A stretch of DNA of 64,000 nucleotides from Kitasatospora aureofaciens (GCA_000720845.1 JODU01000006.1:124001-188000); one strand, 5' to 3'; positions 1-8,994 are shown, counted from the stretch's first letter. The notes: a model not told the origin generated them from the sequence alone. A program made the numbers and translations.

Positions 1-1
1 C

Positions 2-1081
2 TACGCCGTGCTCACGGTCCTGGACATCGTGTTCGGCATACGCGCCAACAGCGTGCTGGACATGGTGACGCTGCTCCTCTTCGTCGTGGCGACGTTCGCG
101 ATCTCAGGGCTCGGCATCAACGCCGTGCAGAAGTGCAACAAGTACGCGGCGTACCTCTTCGGCGCCTTCTCGGTGCTGGTGCTGGGCTACCTGGTCGTGG
201 ACACCGACTGGTCCGCGGTGTTCGACCGGTCCGCCGGTTCGGTGGCCGCGATGATCACGGGCGTGGGTCTGATCGCGGCCGGCGGCGTCAGCTGGATCCC
301 GTCCGCGCCGGACTTCACGCGGTACCTGCCGCGCACGGCCTCCTCGAAGGGGATCGTGGGGGTCACGGTCGGCGGTGCGGGGATCGTCGTGCTGCCGATG
401 GTGCTGATGGGCGCGGTCATGGCGGTCTCCACACCGGACCTGGCCTCGGCCGCCGACCCGGTCTCCTTCCTGGGCGAGATCCTGCCGACCTGGATCGCCG
501 TGCCCTACCTGCTGATCGCGCTGATCGGCATGCTGCTGATCAACTCGATGTCGATGTACTCGGCGGGCTTCACCGCGCAGACCCTGGGCTTCAAGGTCCC
601 GCGGCACTGGGCGGTCTCGGTGAACGCCGTGATCTCGCTGGTCTTCGGCGGTGTGCTGATGCTGGTGGCGACCAGCTTCATGGGCTCGTTCATCGCCTTC
701 CTGTCGCTGCTCGCCGTGGCCTTCTCCGCATGGGTCGGCGTGTTCGGCGCGGACATGCTGCGCCGCCGGGAGTACGACGCCGAGGCCCTGGCCGACACCG
801 GCCGCACCAGCGCCTACTGGTACCGCGGCGGCTTCTCCCCCGCGGCCGTGGCCGCCTGGGCGGTGGGCCTGGTCGCCGGTCTGATGTTCACCACGTCCGA
901 CTGGTTCACCGGCCCGCTCGCGGCGAACAACGTGATCGGCGAGTACGGACTCGGCTGGGTGGCCACCGTGGTGATCTCCGGCCTGCTGTACGTCGTCCTG
1001 CCGAAGCCCGCGGTGGTCGCCCCGGCGGCACCGGCGGCACCGGCGGAGCGGACCGCGGAGCCCGGGACCGTGCGCGTCTGA
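2..1081 (+). CDS. NCS1-family cytosine/purine permease, 5' truncated by window edge
   Basis: The reading frame is already open at the first base, so the N-terminus lies outside the window. About 359 residues remain, made of repeated hydrophobic segments (for example around residues 20-60, 75-95, 115-135, 155-180, 200-240 and 280-335), as expected for the later helices of a 12-TM nucleobase:cation symporter. The conserved stretch SWIPSAPDFTRYLP and the MSMYSAGF segment are typical of CodB-like permeases in actinobacteria. The C-terminus is a Pro/Ala-rich cytosolic tail. It probably imports cytosine or a related purine, pyrimidine or thiamine precursor, but the substrate cannot be read from sequence. 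It converges on the sugar permease gene, with a shared terminator between them. Confidence 0.8.
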   Translation, partial: YAVLTVLDIVFGIRANSVLDMVTLLLFVVATFAISGLGINAVQKCNKYAAYLFGAFSVLVLGYLVVDTDWSAVFDRSAGSVAAMITGVGLIAAGGVSWIPSAPDFTRYLPRTASSKGIVGVTVGGAGIVVLPMVLMGAVMAVSTPDLASAADPVSFLGEILPTWIAVPYLLIALIGMLLINSMSMYSAGFTAQTLGFKVPRHWAVSVNAVISLVFGGVLMLVATSFMGSFIAFLSLLAVAFSAWVGVFGADMLRRREYDAEALADTGRTSAYWYRGGFSPAAVAAWAVGLVAGLMFTTSDWFTGPLAANNVIGEYGLGWVATVVISGLLYVVLPKPAVVAPAAPAAPAERTAEPGTVRV

Positions 1082-1126
1082 CAACGGTTCCGCGGCGGCT
1101 CCGCCGTGCGGATGCTCGACGACACA

Positions 1127-1165
1127 CCGCAGCCCCGCCCGGAGTACGACCGGACGGGGCTGCGG
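1127..1165. terminator. bidirectional terminator between permease genes
   Basis: A 16-bp stem (CCGCAGCCCCG.. pairing with ..CGGGGCTGCGG) closes a 7-nt loop, with one mismatch. It lies between two convergent genes and has no strong U-run, which is usual for high-GC actinobacteria. Confidence 0.75.
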
Positions 1166-1228
1166 ACGGTACGGGGAGAGGGGCAGCGGGGACTTGGCCC
1201 TCCTCCCCGAGTTCGGGGCGGTGGGCGG

Positions 1229-2647
1229 TCAGCCCATCTCCTCCAGGGCCTTGCCCTTCGTCTCCTTCACGAACTTCAGCACGAAGGGGATGGAGAGGGC
1301 CGCGAAGACCGTGTAGATCACGTAGGTGCCGGAGAGGTTCCAGTCGGCCAGCGACGGGAAGCTCGCGGTGATGGCCCAGTTGGCGATCCACTGCGCGGAG
1401 GCGGCCACGCCCAGGGCGGCGGCGCGGATCCGGTTGGGGAACATCTCGCCGAGGAAGACCCAGACGACGACACCCCACGAGAGGGCGAAGAAGAGGACGA
1501 AGACGTGGGCGGCGATCAGGGCGACCCAGCCCTGGGTGGCCGGGAGCTTGCCGTCGACCAGGTCGAAGGAGAAGGCCCAGGCCTCCAGGGCCAGACCGAT
1601 CACCATGCCGACGGAGCCGATCAGGGCGAGCGGCTTGCGGCCGACGCGGTCCACGAAGATCATCGCGATCACGGTGCCGATGATGTTGATGATCGACGTC
1701 GTGAACGAGTAGAAGAAGGAGTCGGTGGGGTCGACGCCGACCGACTGCCACAGCGTCGAGGAGTAGTAGAACGCGACGTTGATGCCGACGAACTGCTGGA
1801 AGACCGACAGGCCGATACCGATCCAGACGATCGGCTTGAAGAAGAAGCTGCCGCCGAGGAGGTCCTTGAAGGAGGACTTCTCCTCACGGTGCATGGCGTG
1901 CTCGATCTCGGTGACGCGGGCGTCGAAGTCCACGTTCTTGCCCTCGACCTCTTCGAGGATCTTCTTGGCGCGCTCGCGCTTGCCGACGGAGATCAGGAAG
2001 CGGGGCGACTCGGGGATGGCGAAGGACAGCAGGCCGTACAGGATGGCCGGGACCACCATGACGCCGAGCATGACCTGCCAGGCCTCCAGGCCCATCAGCT
2101 CACCGCGCTGGTCACCGCCGGCGGCGTTCAGCAGCCCCCAGTTGACCAGCTGCGACACGGCGATGCCGACGACGATCGCGGCCTGCTGGAAGGAGCCGAG
2201 CCGGCCGCGGTAGGCGGGCGGGGACACCTCGGCGATGTAGGCGGGACCGATCACCGAGGCCATGCCGATGGCGAAGCCGCCGATGACACGCCACATCGCC
2301 AGGTCCCACAGCGCGAACGGCAGCGCGGAGCCGACGGCGCTGACGGTGAAGAGGACCGCCGCGATCTGCATGCAGCGGATGCGGCCGATCCGGTCGGCGA
2401 TGCGGCCGGCGGTCGCGGCACCGATGGCGCAGCCGATCAGCGCGACGGCGATGACCTGGGCCAGCACCGCGGAGCCGACGTCGTAGCGGTCCCGGATGGC
2501 CTCGACGGCACCGTTGATCACGGAACTGTCGTAGCCGAACAGGAAACCGCCCATCGCGGCCGCCGCCGCGATGAAGATGACGTGCCCGAGATGATCGGGA
2601 TGAGCCGTCCTGGCTCCTGAATTGGGTGCCTGCGATGTGCTGGCCAC
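1229..2647 (-). CDS. glcP: MFS sugar permease, GlcP-type glucose transporter
   Basis: This is a 472-residue, 12-TM sugar:proton symporter of the major facilitator superfamily. It shows the family signatures: DRIGR and DRVGRKP loop motifs, PESPRFL after TM6, and a VFLGEMFPNRIR stretch near TM10. Start: a TTG further upstream would give 480 residues, but GTG at 2647 follows CGAGGAG with good spacing and gives 472, which I recall as the length of S. coelicolor GlcP. It lies downstream of smc on the same strand behind its own promoter and LacI-like palindromes, so carbon-source control is likely. Glucose as substrate is inferred from family and synteny. Confidence 0.88.
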   Translation of the reverse strand: MASTSQAPNSGARTAHPDHLGHVIFIAAAAAMGGFLFGYDSSVINGAVEAIRDRYDVGSAVLAQVIAVALIGCAIGAATAGRIADRIGRIRCMQIAAVLFTVSAVGSALPFALWDLAMWRVIGGFAIGMASVIGPAYIAEVSPPAYRGRLGSFQQAAIVVGIAVSQLVNWGLLNAAGGDQRGELMGLEAWQVMLGVMVVPAILYGLLSFAIPESPRFLISVGKRERAKKILEEVEGKNVDFDARVTEIEHAMHREEKSSFKDLLGGSFFFKPIVWIGIGLSVFQQFVGINVAFYYSSTLWQSVGVDPTDSFFYSFTTSIINIIGTVIAMIFVDRVGRKPLALIGSVGMVIGLALEAWAFSFDLVDGKLPATQGWVALIAAHVFVLFFALSWGVVVWVFLGEMFPNRIRAAALGVAASAQWIANWAITASFPSLADWNLSGTYVIYTVFAALSIPFVLKFVKETKGKALEEMG

Positions 2648-2664
2648 GTGTACTCCTCGGGCTA

Positions 2665-2766
2665 CCGGCAACGCTGCCGGGGCGGTTCTCTCTTCGAGGT
2701 ACCGACGAAGGGACCTGAAGGTAAAAGCAACGTTGCAGAGACTATGCCTTCAAGTTTCGAAGTCAA
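2665..2766 (-). promoter_or_regulatory. glcP promoter with two LacI-type palindromes
   Basis: On the minus strand TTGACT (2761-2766) and TAGTCT (2739-2744) are separated by 16 bp, a good HrdB-type promoter. Immediately downstream, at the expected start point, is the perfect palindrome GCAACGTTGC (2727-2736). A related inverted repeat, CCGGCA-N4-TGCCGG with the core GCAACGCTGC, lies at 2665-2680, about 59 bp away centre to centre. Both match the general LacI/GalR operator shape. No LacI-family gene is in the window. Confidence 0.6.
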
Positions 2767-2851
2767 TAGGACGACAGCTGTGAGTTTGGGAATGCTTTGA
2801 GCGTGTTGGAGCAGGACACACGTTCAAGAGTTGAAGCAGAGGGGGTGGGAG

Positions 2852-5800
2852 CTAACGCAGCCGCTGGCTGATGACCTTCGACACACCGTCGCCCTGCATG
2901 GACACGCCGTAGAGCGCGTCGGCGACCTCCATCGTGCGCTTCTGGTGCGTGATGACGATCAGCTGCGAGGCCTCCTGCAGCTCCTGCATGATCCGGATCA
3001 GCCGCTGCAGGTTGGTGTCGTCGAGCGCCGCCTCGACCTCGTCCATCACGTAGAACGGACTCGGCCGCGCCTTGAAGATCGACACCAGCATCGCCACCGC
3101 GGTCAGGGAGCGCTCCCCGCCGGAGAGCAACGAGAGCCGCTTGACCTTCTTGCCCGGCGGCCGGGCCTCGACATCCACGCCCGTGGTGAGCATGTTGTCG
3201 GGATCGGTCAGGATCAGCCGCCCCTCCCCTCCCGGGAAGAGCCGCCCGAAGACGCCCTCGAACTCCCGGGCGGTGTCCCGGAAGGCCTCGGTGAAGACCT
3301 GTTCGACGCGCTCGTCGACCTCCTTGACGACCTGGAGCAGGTCGGCGCGGGTCTTCTTCAGGTCCTCCAGCTGCTCACTGAGGAACTGGTGCCGCTCCTC
3401 CAGCGCCGCGAATTCCTCCAGGGCCAGCGGGTTGACCTTGCCGAGCTGCTGGTAGGCGCGCTCGGCGGCCTTCAGCCGCTTCTCCTGCTCGGAGCGGACG
3501 AACGGGCGGGGGCGGTTGCGCGGGTGCTCGGGGTCCTCCGGGAGCACCTCGCCCTCGGCGGGGGGCGAGGGCGGCACCTCTTGATGGGGGCCGTACTCGG
3601 CCGCGAGCCCCGCCGGTTCCACACCGAGTTCCTCCAGCGCCTTGGTCTCCAGCTGCTCGATGCGCAGCCGCTTCTCGGCGCCGAGTACCTCGCCCCGGTG
3701 AACTGAATCCGTCAACTTGTCCAGCTCCGCCTTGAGGTCGCGCCCGGCGGTGCGCGCGGCGGTCAGCTCCTGCTCGCGCCGGGCCTTGGCCGCCTCGGCG
3801 AGGGTGCGCTCCTCGTCGGCGCGGGCCAGCGAGACCTCGACGTGGGCGAGCAGCTGCCGGGCGCCGGCGGCGACCGCCTCGGCGACGGCCGCCTCGTGCC
3901 GCAGCCTGGCCCGCCGCTGCTCGGCACGCGCGCGTGCCTCGCGTTCGGCGCGGGCGGCCCGGTCCAGGGAGTCGGCCCGTCCGGCCAGCCCCTTGACCCG
4001 CTCCTCGTGGGTACGGACCTGGAGACGGGCCTCCATCTCGGTCTGGCGGGCGTTGGCACCGTCGGCGGCCAGCCGGTCGCGCACCGAGGTGTCGGGCTCC
4101 TCCTCGACCGGCATCTCCTCCGCCACGGCCAGCCGCTCGGCCAGTTCCTCGACCTCCATGAGCGCCTTGTCCAGCGCCTCCTGCGCCCGGGCCGCCGCGG
4201 CGGCGGACCGTTCCGCCTCCCCGGCGGCGCCGCGTGCCTGTCCCGCGAGCCGGCCCAGCTGCTGGGCGACGGACGACTTCTCCCGGTCGGCGGCCCGGCG
4301 CCGCTCCCCCAGCTCCTCGACGAGCACGGCGCACTCCCGGCGCCGTGCGGCGGCCGCGTCCTGCGCCGCGGCCAGCTCCTCGCACCGCACGCCCAGCTCC
4401 GCCAGCTCGGCCGCGGCCTGGTCCACGGAGGCCTGCACCTCCAGGAGGCTGGGCGCCCCGGCGGACCCGCCCTGCGCGAAGTGGGCGCCCAGCAGGTCGC
4501 CCTCGGCGGTGACGGCGGTCAGCCCGGGGCGGGCGTAGACCAGGTCCTCGGCGTCCTCCAGGGTGGCCACGACGACGATCCCGCGCAGCAGCCGCCGTAC
4601 GGCGGGCATGAGGTCCGCCGGTCCGTGGACCAGGTCGGCGGCGTACGGCGGTCCGTCGCCGCGCGGCTCGTGGGGTACGTCGTCGGGGGCGCCGGCGAGC
4701 AGCAGGGCGGCCCGGCCCGCGTCCTGCTTGCGCAGCAGGCGGATCGCGTCGGCGGCGGCCGCCGGGGAGGTCACCGCGAGGGCGTCGGCGGCGGCGCCGA
4801 AGGCGGCGGCCAGGGCGGTCTCGTGGCCCGGGGTCACGGTGAGGAGTCCGGCGGCGGGACCGAGCAGGCCGGTCAGCCGGTCCTTGGCGGCGAGCAGCGT
4901 GCCGGTGCCGTCCTTGCGGCGCAGGCCCAGGGCCAGGGCCTCGTGCCGGGCCTGCGTGGCGGCGCGCTCGCGTTCGGCGGCGGTGGCCGACTCGCGTGCG
5001 GCAGCGAGAGCGGCCTCCGCCTCGGCCAGCTGCCGCTTGGCGGCCTCGTGCCGCTCGGCGAGTTCCTGGTCGTCGGCGTCGAGTCCGTCGACCTCGGCCT
5101 GGAGGGTCTCGTACTCCTCATGCGCGGCGGCGGCCCGCTCCCTCGACTCGTCGCGGGCTTCGGCCAGGCGTTCGATCTCGGCCTGGGCGGAGGCGGCGCG
5201 GGACCGGGCGGCGCCGACCTGGCCGCTCAGCCGGGCCAGGCCCTCGCGGCGGTCGGCGATGGCGCGGGCGGCGTCCTTGAGACGGCGCTCCTCCACGGCC
5301 AGTTCGCGTTCGAGGTCGGCGCGGTGGGCGACCGTGTCCTCCAGGGCGTGTTCGGCCGCCTCCAGGGCCGCTTCCAGTTCCGCCTCCTGCTCGCGGACGC
5401 GGGCGGCCTCGCGCTCCAGTTCCTCCGGGTCGCGGCCCCGGCGCTCCTCGGGCGGCGCGGAGGTGGCGCTCTTGACGCGCGCGTCGGCCAGCGAAATCGT
5501 GCCGCGCACGCGTTCGGCGAGCTGGGACAGCTCGTACCAGGTCTGCTGGGCACGCTGGAGGCGCGGGGTGAGCCGGCGCACCTCGTCCTCCAGATCCGCC
5601 TCGCGGCGCAGCGCACGGCCCAGCTCCTGCTCGGCGGCCTCCCTGCGTTCCTTGAGCGCGGCCTCGTCGGCGATCTCGGCCTGGAGCGCCTCGCGCATCC
5701 GCACCAGGTCGTCGGCGAGGAGCCGGAGCCGGGCGTCGCGGAGGTCGGCCTGGATGACGGCGGCCCTGCGGGCGACCGCCGCCTGCCGGCCGAGGGGCTT

Positions 5801-6406
5801 GAGCTGGCGCCGCAGTTCGTCGGTGAGGTCCTGGACGCGGGCGAGGTTGGCCTGCATCGCGTCCAGTTTCCTGAGCGCCTTCTCCTTGCGCTTGCGGTGC
5901 TTGAGGACGCCGGCGGCCTCCTCGATGAAGGCCCGGCGTCCCATCGGGTCGGCGTGCAGGACGGAGTCGAGCTGCCCCTGGCCGACGATGACGTGCATCT
6001 CGCGGCCGATGCCGGAGTCGGAGAGGAGCTCCTGGATGTCGAGGAGGCGGCAGGTGTCGCCGTTGATCTGGTACTCGCTGCCGCCGTTGCGGAACATGAT
6101 CCGCGTGATGGTGACCTCGGCGTACTCGATGGGCAGGGCGCCGTCGGAGTTGTCGATGGTCAGCGACACCTCGGCCCGGCCGAGCGGGGGGCGGCCGGTG
6201 GTGCCGGCGAAGATGACGTCCTCCATCTTGCCGCCGCGCAGCGACTTGGCGCCCTGTTCGCCCATGACCCAGCTGAGCGCGTCCACGACGTTGGACTTGC
6301 CCGAGCCGTTCGGGCCGACGACACAGGTGATGCCCGGCTCGAACCGGAGCGTGGTCGCCGAGGCGAACGACTTGAACCCTCGGAGGGTCAGGGCCTTCAG
6401 GTGCAC
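2852..6406 (-). CDS. smc: chromosome segregation protein SMC
   Basis: This is an ATPase of structural maintenance of chromosomes, about 1184 residues. It forms a long antiparallel coiled-coil dimer that, with ScpA/ScpB, compacts and segregates DNA. The N-terminal head has the Walker A motif GPNGSGKSN (about residues 32-40) and the Q-loop region. Two long Glu/Arg/Ala-rich coiled coils flank a hinge around residues 510-650. The C-terminal head carries the signature LSGGERSLTAVA and Walker B YVMDEVEAALDD. GTG at 6406 begins the conserved VHLKALTLRGFKSF; a GTG 33 bases upstream is possible but has a poor ribosome-binding site. The gene stands upstream of glcP in the same direction with a 204-bp gap. 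Confidence 0.96.
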   Translation of the reverse strand: MHLKALTLRGFKSFASATTLRFEPGITCVVGPNGSGKSNVVDALSWVMGEQGAKSLRGGKMEDVIFAGTTGRPPLGRAEVSLTIDNSDGALPIEYAEVTITRIMFRNGGSEYQINGDTCRLLDIQELLSDSGIGREMHVIVGQGQLDSVLHADPMGRRAFIEEAAGVLKHRKRKEKALRKLDAMQANLARVQDLTDELRRQLKPLGRQAAVARRAAVIQADLRDARLRLLADDLVRMREALQAEIADEAALKERREAAEQELGRALRREADLEDEVRRLTPRLQRAQQTWYELSQLAERVRGTISLADARVKSATSAPPEERRGRDPEELEREAARVREQEAELEAALEAAEHALEDTVAHRADLERELAVEERRLKDAARAIADRREGLARLSGQVGAARSRAASAQAEIERLAEARDESRERAAAAHEEYETLQAEVDGLDADDQELAERHEAAKRQLAEAEAALAAARESATAAERERAATQARHEALALGLRRKDGTGTLLAAKDRLTGLLGPAAGLLTVTPGHETALAAAFGAAADALAVTSPAAAADAIRLLRKQDAGRAALLLAGAPDDVPHEPRGDGPPYAADLVHGPADLMPAVRRLLRGIVVVATLEDAEDLVYARPGLTAVTAEGDLLGAHFAQGGSAGAPSLLEVQASVDQAAAELAELGVRCEELAAAQDAAAARRRECAVLVEELGERRRAADREKSSVAQQLGRLAGQARGAAGEAERSAAAAARAQEALDKALMEVEELAERLAVAEEMPVEEEPDTSVRDRLAADGANARQTEMEARLQVRTHEERVKGLAGRADSLDRAARAEREARARAEQRRARLRHEAAVAEAVAAGARQLLAHVEVSLARADEERTLAEAAKARREQELTAARTAGRDLKAELDKLTDSVHRGEVLGAEKRLRIEQLETKALEELGVEPAGLAAEYGPHQEVPPSPPAEGEVLPEDPEHPRNRPRPFVRSEQEKRLKAAERAYQQLGKVNPLALEEFAALEERHQFLSEQLEDLKKTRADLLQVVKEVDERVEQVFTEAFRDTAREFEGVFGRLFPGGEGRLILTDPDNMLTTGVDVEARPPGKKVKRLSLLSGGERSLTAVAMLVSIFKARPSPFYVMDEVEAALDDTNLQRLIRIMQELQEASQLIVITHQKRTMEVADALYGVSMQGDGVSKVISQRLR

Positions 6407-6563
6407 GCCGTCGGACTTTACCTCTCGGGTGTGTCTCACTCCACGAACCGGTGAACCGACGCGGTTTCACCGGTGAACGTGCAGGGCACATCAGACGTTG
6501 AAGAGGGTGAAAGGTTGCGCGGGGACGGACATACGGCGGGCGGGACAGGGGGCGGAAAGAAAG

Positions 6564-6585
6564 AAGGGACGCCGAAGCGTCCCTT
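6564..6585 (-). terminator. terminator with UUCG loop after the 70-residue gene
   Basis: On the minus strand AAGGGACGC, loop TTCG, GCGTCCCTT and then CTTTCTTT form a 9-bp stem with a stable UUCG tetraloop and a T-rich tail, 75 bases past the stop codon at 6659. Confidence 0.8.
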
Positions 6586-6658
6586 GCAGACTCAGACACC
6601 CGAGCGGTTGTACGGGCGGGCACAACCACTGCTGTGCCGTGGTGGAGCGATGCAGTGA

Positions 6659-6871
6659 TCAGGTGAGCGCAGGCTCCGCCTGGTGTGCGTCAACGCTCTC
6701 CATGCTCTCCATGATCCTGTCGTGAGAAGCGGCAGCCGCCAACGCGTCGTTCTCCGCCTGGATTCGTCCGAGCTCGGATTCCAGGTCCTGGACGCGCTGC
6801 TGGAGCCGTCGCATCTCGGCGAGGAGTCGAGGGTCGGAGCCGCCGACGTAACCGAGAAGCGCCTTTGCCAT
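6659..6871 (-). CDS. small conserved coiled-coil protein
   Basis: A 70-residue protein with no recognised domain. Residues 1-14 (MAKALLGYVGGSDP) are followed by a predicted coiled coil with heptad-spaced Leu, Val and Ile residues (about 15-48), then an acidic, His- and Met-containing tail. Coding support comes from high G/C at third positions, a GGAGGA ribosome-binding site 9 bases before ATG, and its own terminator. It lies between smc and acyP and reads in their direction, but separate intergenic regions suggest its own promoter. A small scaffold or adaptor role is possible; no function is assigned. Confidence 0.75.
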   Translation of the reverse strand: MAKALLGYVGGSDPRLLAEMRRLQQRVQDLESELGRIQAENDALAAAASHDRIMESMESVDAHQAEPALT

Positions 6872-7250
6872 GATGGATGGTCCTCCACAATGAGTGACGA
6901 CCGAAGCGGTGTGGGTCGTGAGGGAATCGCACCCGCGGTGCTTGGCACTTTGGAGTTTTTACTGCCGTTCAACCATGCCAAACAGCTAAGGTGCGCGGGG
7001 CTTTCAGCGTCTCACCAAAAAGTTTGACGGTCAACACGATCACGCCCCGCTACTGGCGGGCGCCCGGGGGCATGCGGCCGGGAAACGGCGACGCTGCGAC
7101 TCCTGCGGGCCCCTCGGGGCGTGGCGATCATTGTGCGTGCGGAGCCTGCCACGAGCGGCCGCCCTTGGCAACTACCTGCCCGTTTTCGCCCGGGCCGCCC
7201 CTGCGGGGAGGGTCGCCCCGGGCGCCCGCGGGCCCTCACGCGCAGCGCCG
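6872..7250. other. 379-bp intergenic region upstream of the 70-residue gene
   Basis: I see no gene here. The AT-richer part (about 6945-7040) is the probable minus-strand promoter region of the small coiled-coil gene and contains TTGACC (reverse complement of 7028-7033), but no convincing paired -10 box was found. The GC-rich part next to acyP (7180-7245) holds short inverted repeats that could end the acyP transcript. Confidence 0.45.
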
Positions 7251-7532
7251 TCAGCGGATGGCGAAGCCGTCATAGCCCCCGCGGGGTGTGTCCCAGATCT
7301 CGGTGACTCCGTCCACGCGTCCGGGCGTGTCGTCACCGCGCAGCCACGCGAGCAGGCCCTCGCAGCGCTCGCGCGGGCCCTCCGCGACGACCTGGACGCG
7401 GCCGTCGCCCAAATTGAGAGCAAAACCACTCATCCCGCCGAGTTCCAGCGCCCTGGCCCGCGTGAACCAGCGGAATCCCACGCCCTGGACCTGTCCGCGC
7501 ACCCACGCGACCAGTCGTACATCCTCGCTCAT
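7251..7532 (-). CDS. acyP: acylphosphatase
   Basis: A 93-residue enzyme of the usual family length (about 90-100) that hydrolyses carboxyl-phosphate bonds of acyl phosphates in the cytosol. The diagnostic GQVQGVGFRWF motif holds the catalytic Arg (R21), and the second catalytic residue, Asn, is in the ALNLGDGRVQVVAEG segment. The fold is a small ferredoxin-like alpha/beta sandwich. The gene diverges from the CAP-domain gene and is transcribed toward smc. The physiological substrate is unknown, as for most bacterial acylphosphatases. Confidence 0.93.
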   Translation of the reverse strand: MSEDVRLVAWVRGQVQGVGFRWFTRARALELGGMSGFALNLGDGRVQVVAEGPRERCEGLLAWLRGDDTPGRVDGVTEIWDTPRGGYDGFAIR

Positions 7533-7620
7533 GACTGCAACCTAACCAGTCAATGTCTCGCGGGACACTTCAGCCCCTGGCGCCATGCGGTACCGTCCCG
7601 ACCCAGTGAATCTCACTTGA

Positions 7621-7642
7621 AACTCACTCGATCGTGTGAGTT
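7621..7642. promoter_or_regulatory. 22-bp imperfect palindrome in the acyP/CAP divergent region
   Basis: Arms AACTCACT and TGTGAGTT (7 of 8 complementary) flank the centre CGATCG. A further CTCACTTG half-site lies just to the left (about 7609-7618). The site sits between two divergent genes and has the size of a dimeric-regulator operator. The regulator is unknown. Confidence 0.45.
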
Positions 7643-7715
7643 CCGTGTTGATCGTGAGCACAGTCGACCGCGAGGGCACGCCCAGCGCGAGGACGAGGAC
7701 GAGGAAGGCCAGGAC

Positions 7716-8906
7716 ATGGGACGCCACCGACGCTCCGCCGCCGGCCGCGCCGCCACGGGCCGCGCCGCGGGGGGCCGTCAGACGGACGGCACGGCGGGAC
7801 GGGGCCACGATCCGCTGGCGCCGGACGCGGGCGAGGCCCCCACGATGGGAATCGCCCCCTATCTGAACCCCGAGGCCTACGCCGAGGTCCGCGCCAAGAG
7901 CGACGCCTACCTGTTCGCGGACGGCCCGGACGGCGAGGGCCCGCAGGCCGGCCGCACCGTCGCCTTCCCCAGTGGCGGGTACACGCCCGACGGCGGCTCG
8001 GTCCCCGGCGCGGCGCGACGGCGCCGCCGGAAGAAGGGTGCAACTCCGGTCCGCACCGGTCTGCTCGGCGTGTCCGCCGCGGTCGCCCTCGGCACGGTGG
8101 CGGTGGCCACCGGCGCGGTGCCCGGCCTCGACAACTACCGGCTCGGCGGCGGCAGCGGCGGGGGCGACCGGGTCCACGCCCAGGACGTCCCGACGAACAG
8201 CCCGTCCCAGCAGGGCGGCACCTCGGGCAGCGCCGACACCGGCCGGGGCGACGACGCCGCCACGAGCCGCGGCACCGACCGCTCCTCCTCTCCCTCCCGG
8301 TCCGCCCAGTCCCCGTCGCAGGAGGAGTCCGCCGAGGGCTCCCCGTCCTCCTCGCCGTCCTCGGCCTCCCCCTCCACCTCGGCACCCGCGGCCTCCAAGC
8401 CCGCGGCCCCGGCCGGGACACCGTCGAAGACCAGGAAGCCGAGGACGACGCCGAGCGCGAAGCCCACGCCCTCGCGCCCGGCCGCCCAGAAACCCGCGAA
8501 GCCCAGCACGCCCCCCGCCGTCTCCGAGCAGGCCGTCGCGCAGGCGCAGGTGCTCAAGCTGGTCAACGACGAACGGGCCAAGGTGGGCTGCAGCCCGGTG
8601 GCCGCGAACAGCGCCCTGCGGGAACTGGCCGAGGACTTCAGCCAGGCCATGGCGACCCAGGGCTTCTTCGACCACACCGACCCCAGCGGCGCGACCCCCT
8701 GGGACCGGGCAGCGGCAGCGGGCATATCCGGTCTCGGAGGCGAGAACATAGCCCGCGGCCAGGCCGACGCCCAGGCCGTGATGGACGCCTGGATGAACAG
8801 CCCCGACCACCGGGCCAACATCCTGAACTGCGACTTCAAGACCCTGGGAGTCGGCGTCCACTTCGGCTCCGGCGGCCCTTGGTGGACCCAGGACTTCGGC
8901 TACTGA
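7716..8906 (+). CDS. membrane-anchored CAP/SCP-domain protein
   Basis: A 396-residue protein. The N-terminus is cytosolic and Arg/Gly-rich (about 1-105, including RRRRRKK), followed by one transmembrane segment (about 110-130). A long Ser/Pro/Lys low-complexity linker, presumably crossing the cell wall, spans about 150-265, and the C-terminal CAP (SCP/PR-1) domain covers about 270-396. The CAP domain shows LVNDERAKVGC, the FFDHTDPSG segment and the GENIARGQ motif with putative catalytic His and Glu residues. Such extracytoplasmic proteins are common in Streptomyces and their roles are poorly known. ATG at 7716 is preceded by an AGGA-type site; longer upstream starts fall in non-coding sequence. 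Confidence 0.85.
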   Translation: MGRHRRSAAGRAATGRAAGGRQTDGTAGRGHDPLAPDAGEAPTMGIAPYLNPEAYAEVRAKSDAYLFADGPDGEGPQAGRTVAFPSGGYTPDGGSVPGAARRRRRKKGATPVRTGLLGVSAAVALGTVAVATGAVPGLDNYRLGGGSGGGDRVHAQDVPTNSPSQQGGTSGSADTGRGDDAATSRGTDRSSSPSRSAQSPSQEESAEGSPSSSPSSASPSTSAPAASKPAAPAGTPSKTRKPRTTPSAKPTPSRPAAQKPAKPSTPPAVSEQAVAQAQVLKLVNDERAKVGCSPVAANSALRELAEDFSQAMATQGFFDHTDPSGATPWDRAAAAGISGLGGENIARGQADAQAVMDAWMNSPDHRANILNCDFKTLGVGVHFGSGGPWWTQDFGY

Positions 8907-8988
8907 CCACCCCGGACGGCGCTGCGACGGGGCCGGCTCCGGCGCTGTCCCCCGCTCAGCGCGACCTGCGGGGCAGCGCTGTGCTCGC

Positions 8989-8994
8989 GTACGC
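8989..8994 (+). promoter_or_regulatory. -10 box for a leaderless HxlR transcript
   Basis: TACGCT lies 7 bases before the ATG at 9002, so transcription would begin at or next to the start codon. The GGAGG present is only one base from ATG and cannot act as a normal ribosome-binding site. No clear -35 was identified. Confidence 0.4.

Noticed and set aside
3842..6454. 870-codon plus-strand frame across smc, and a similar one across recG (14038-16803)
   Set aside because: Both are antisense shadows. The opposite strand encodes unmistakable SMC and RecG motifs, and the shadow proteins have biased composition and no ribosome-binding sites.
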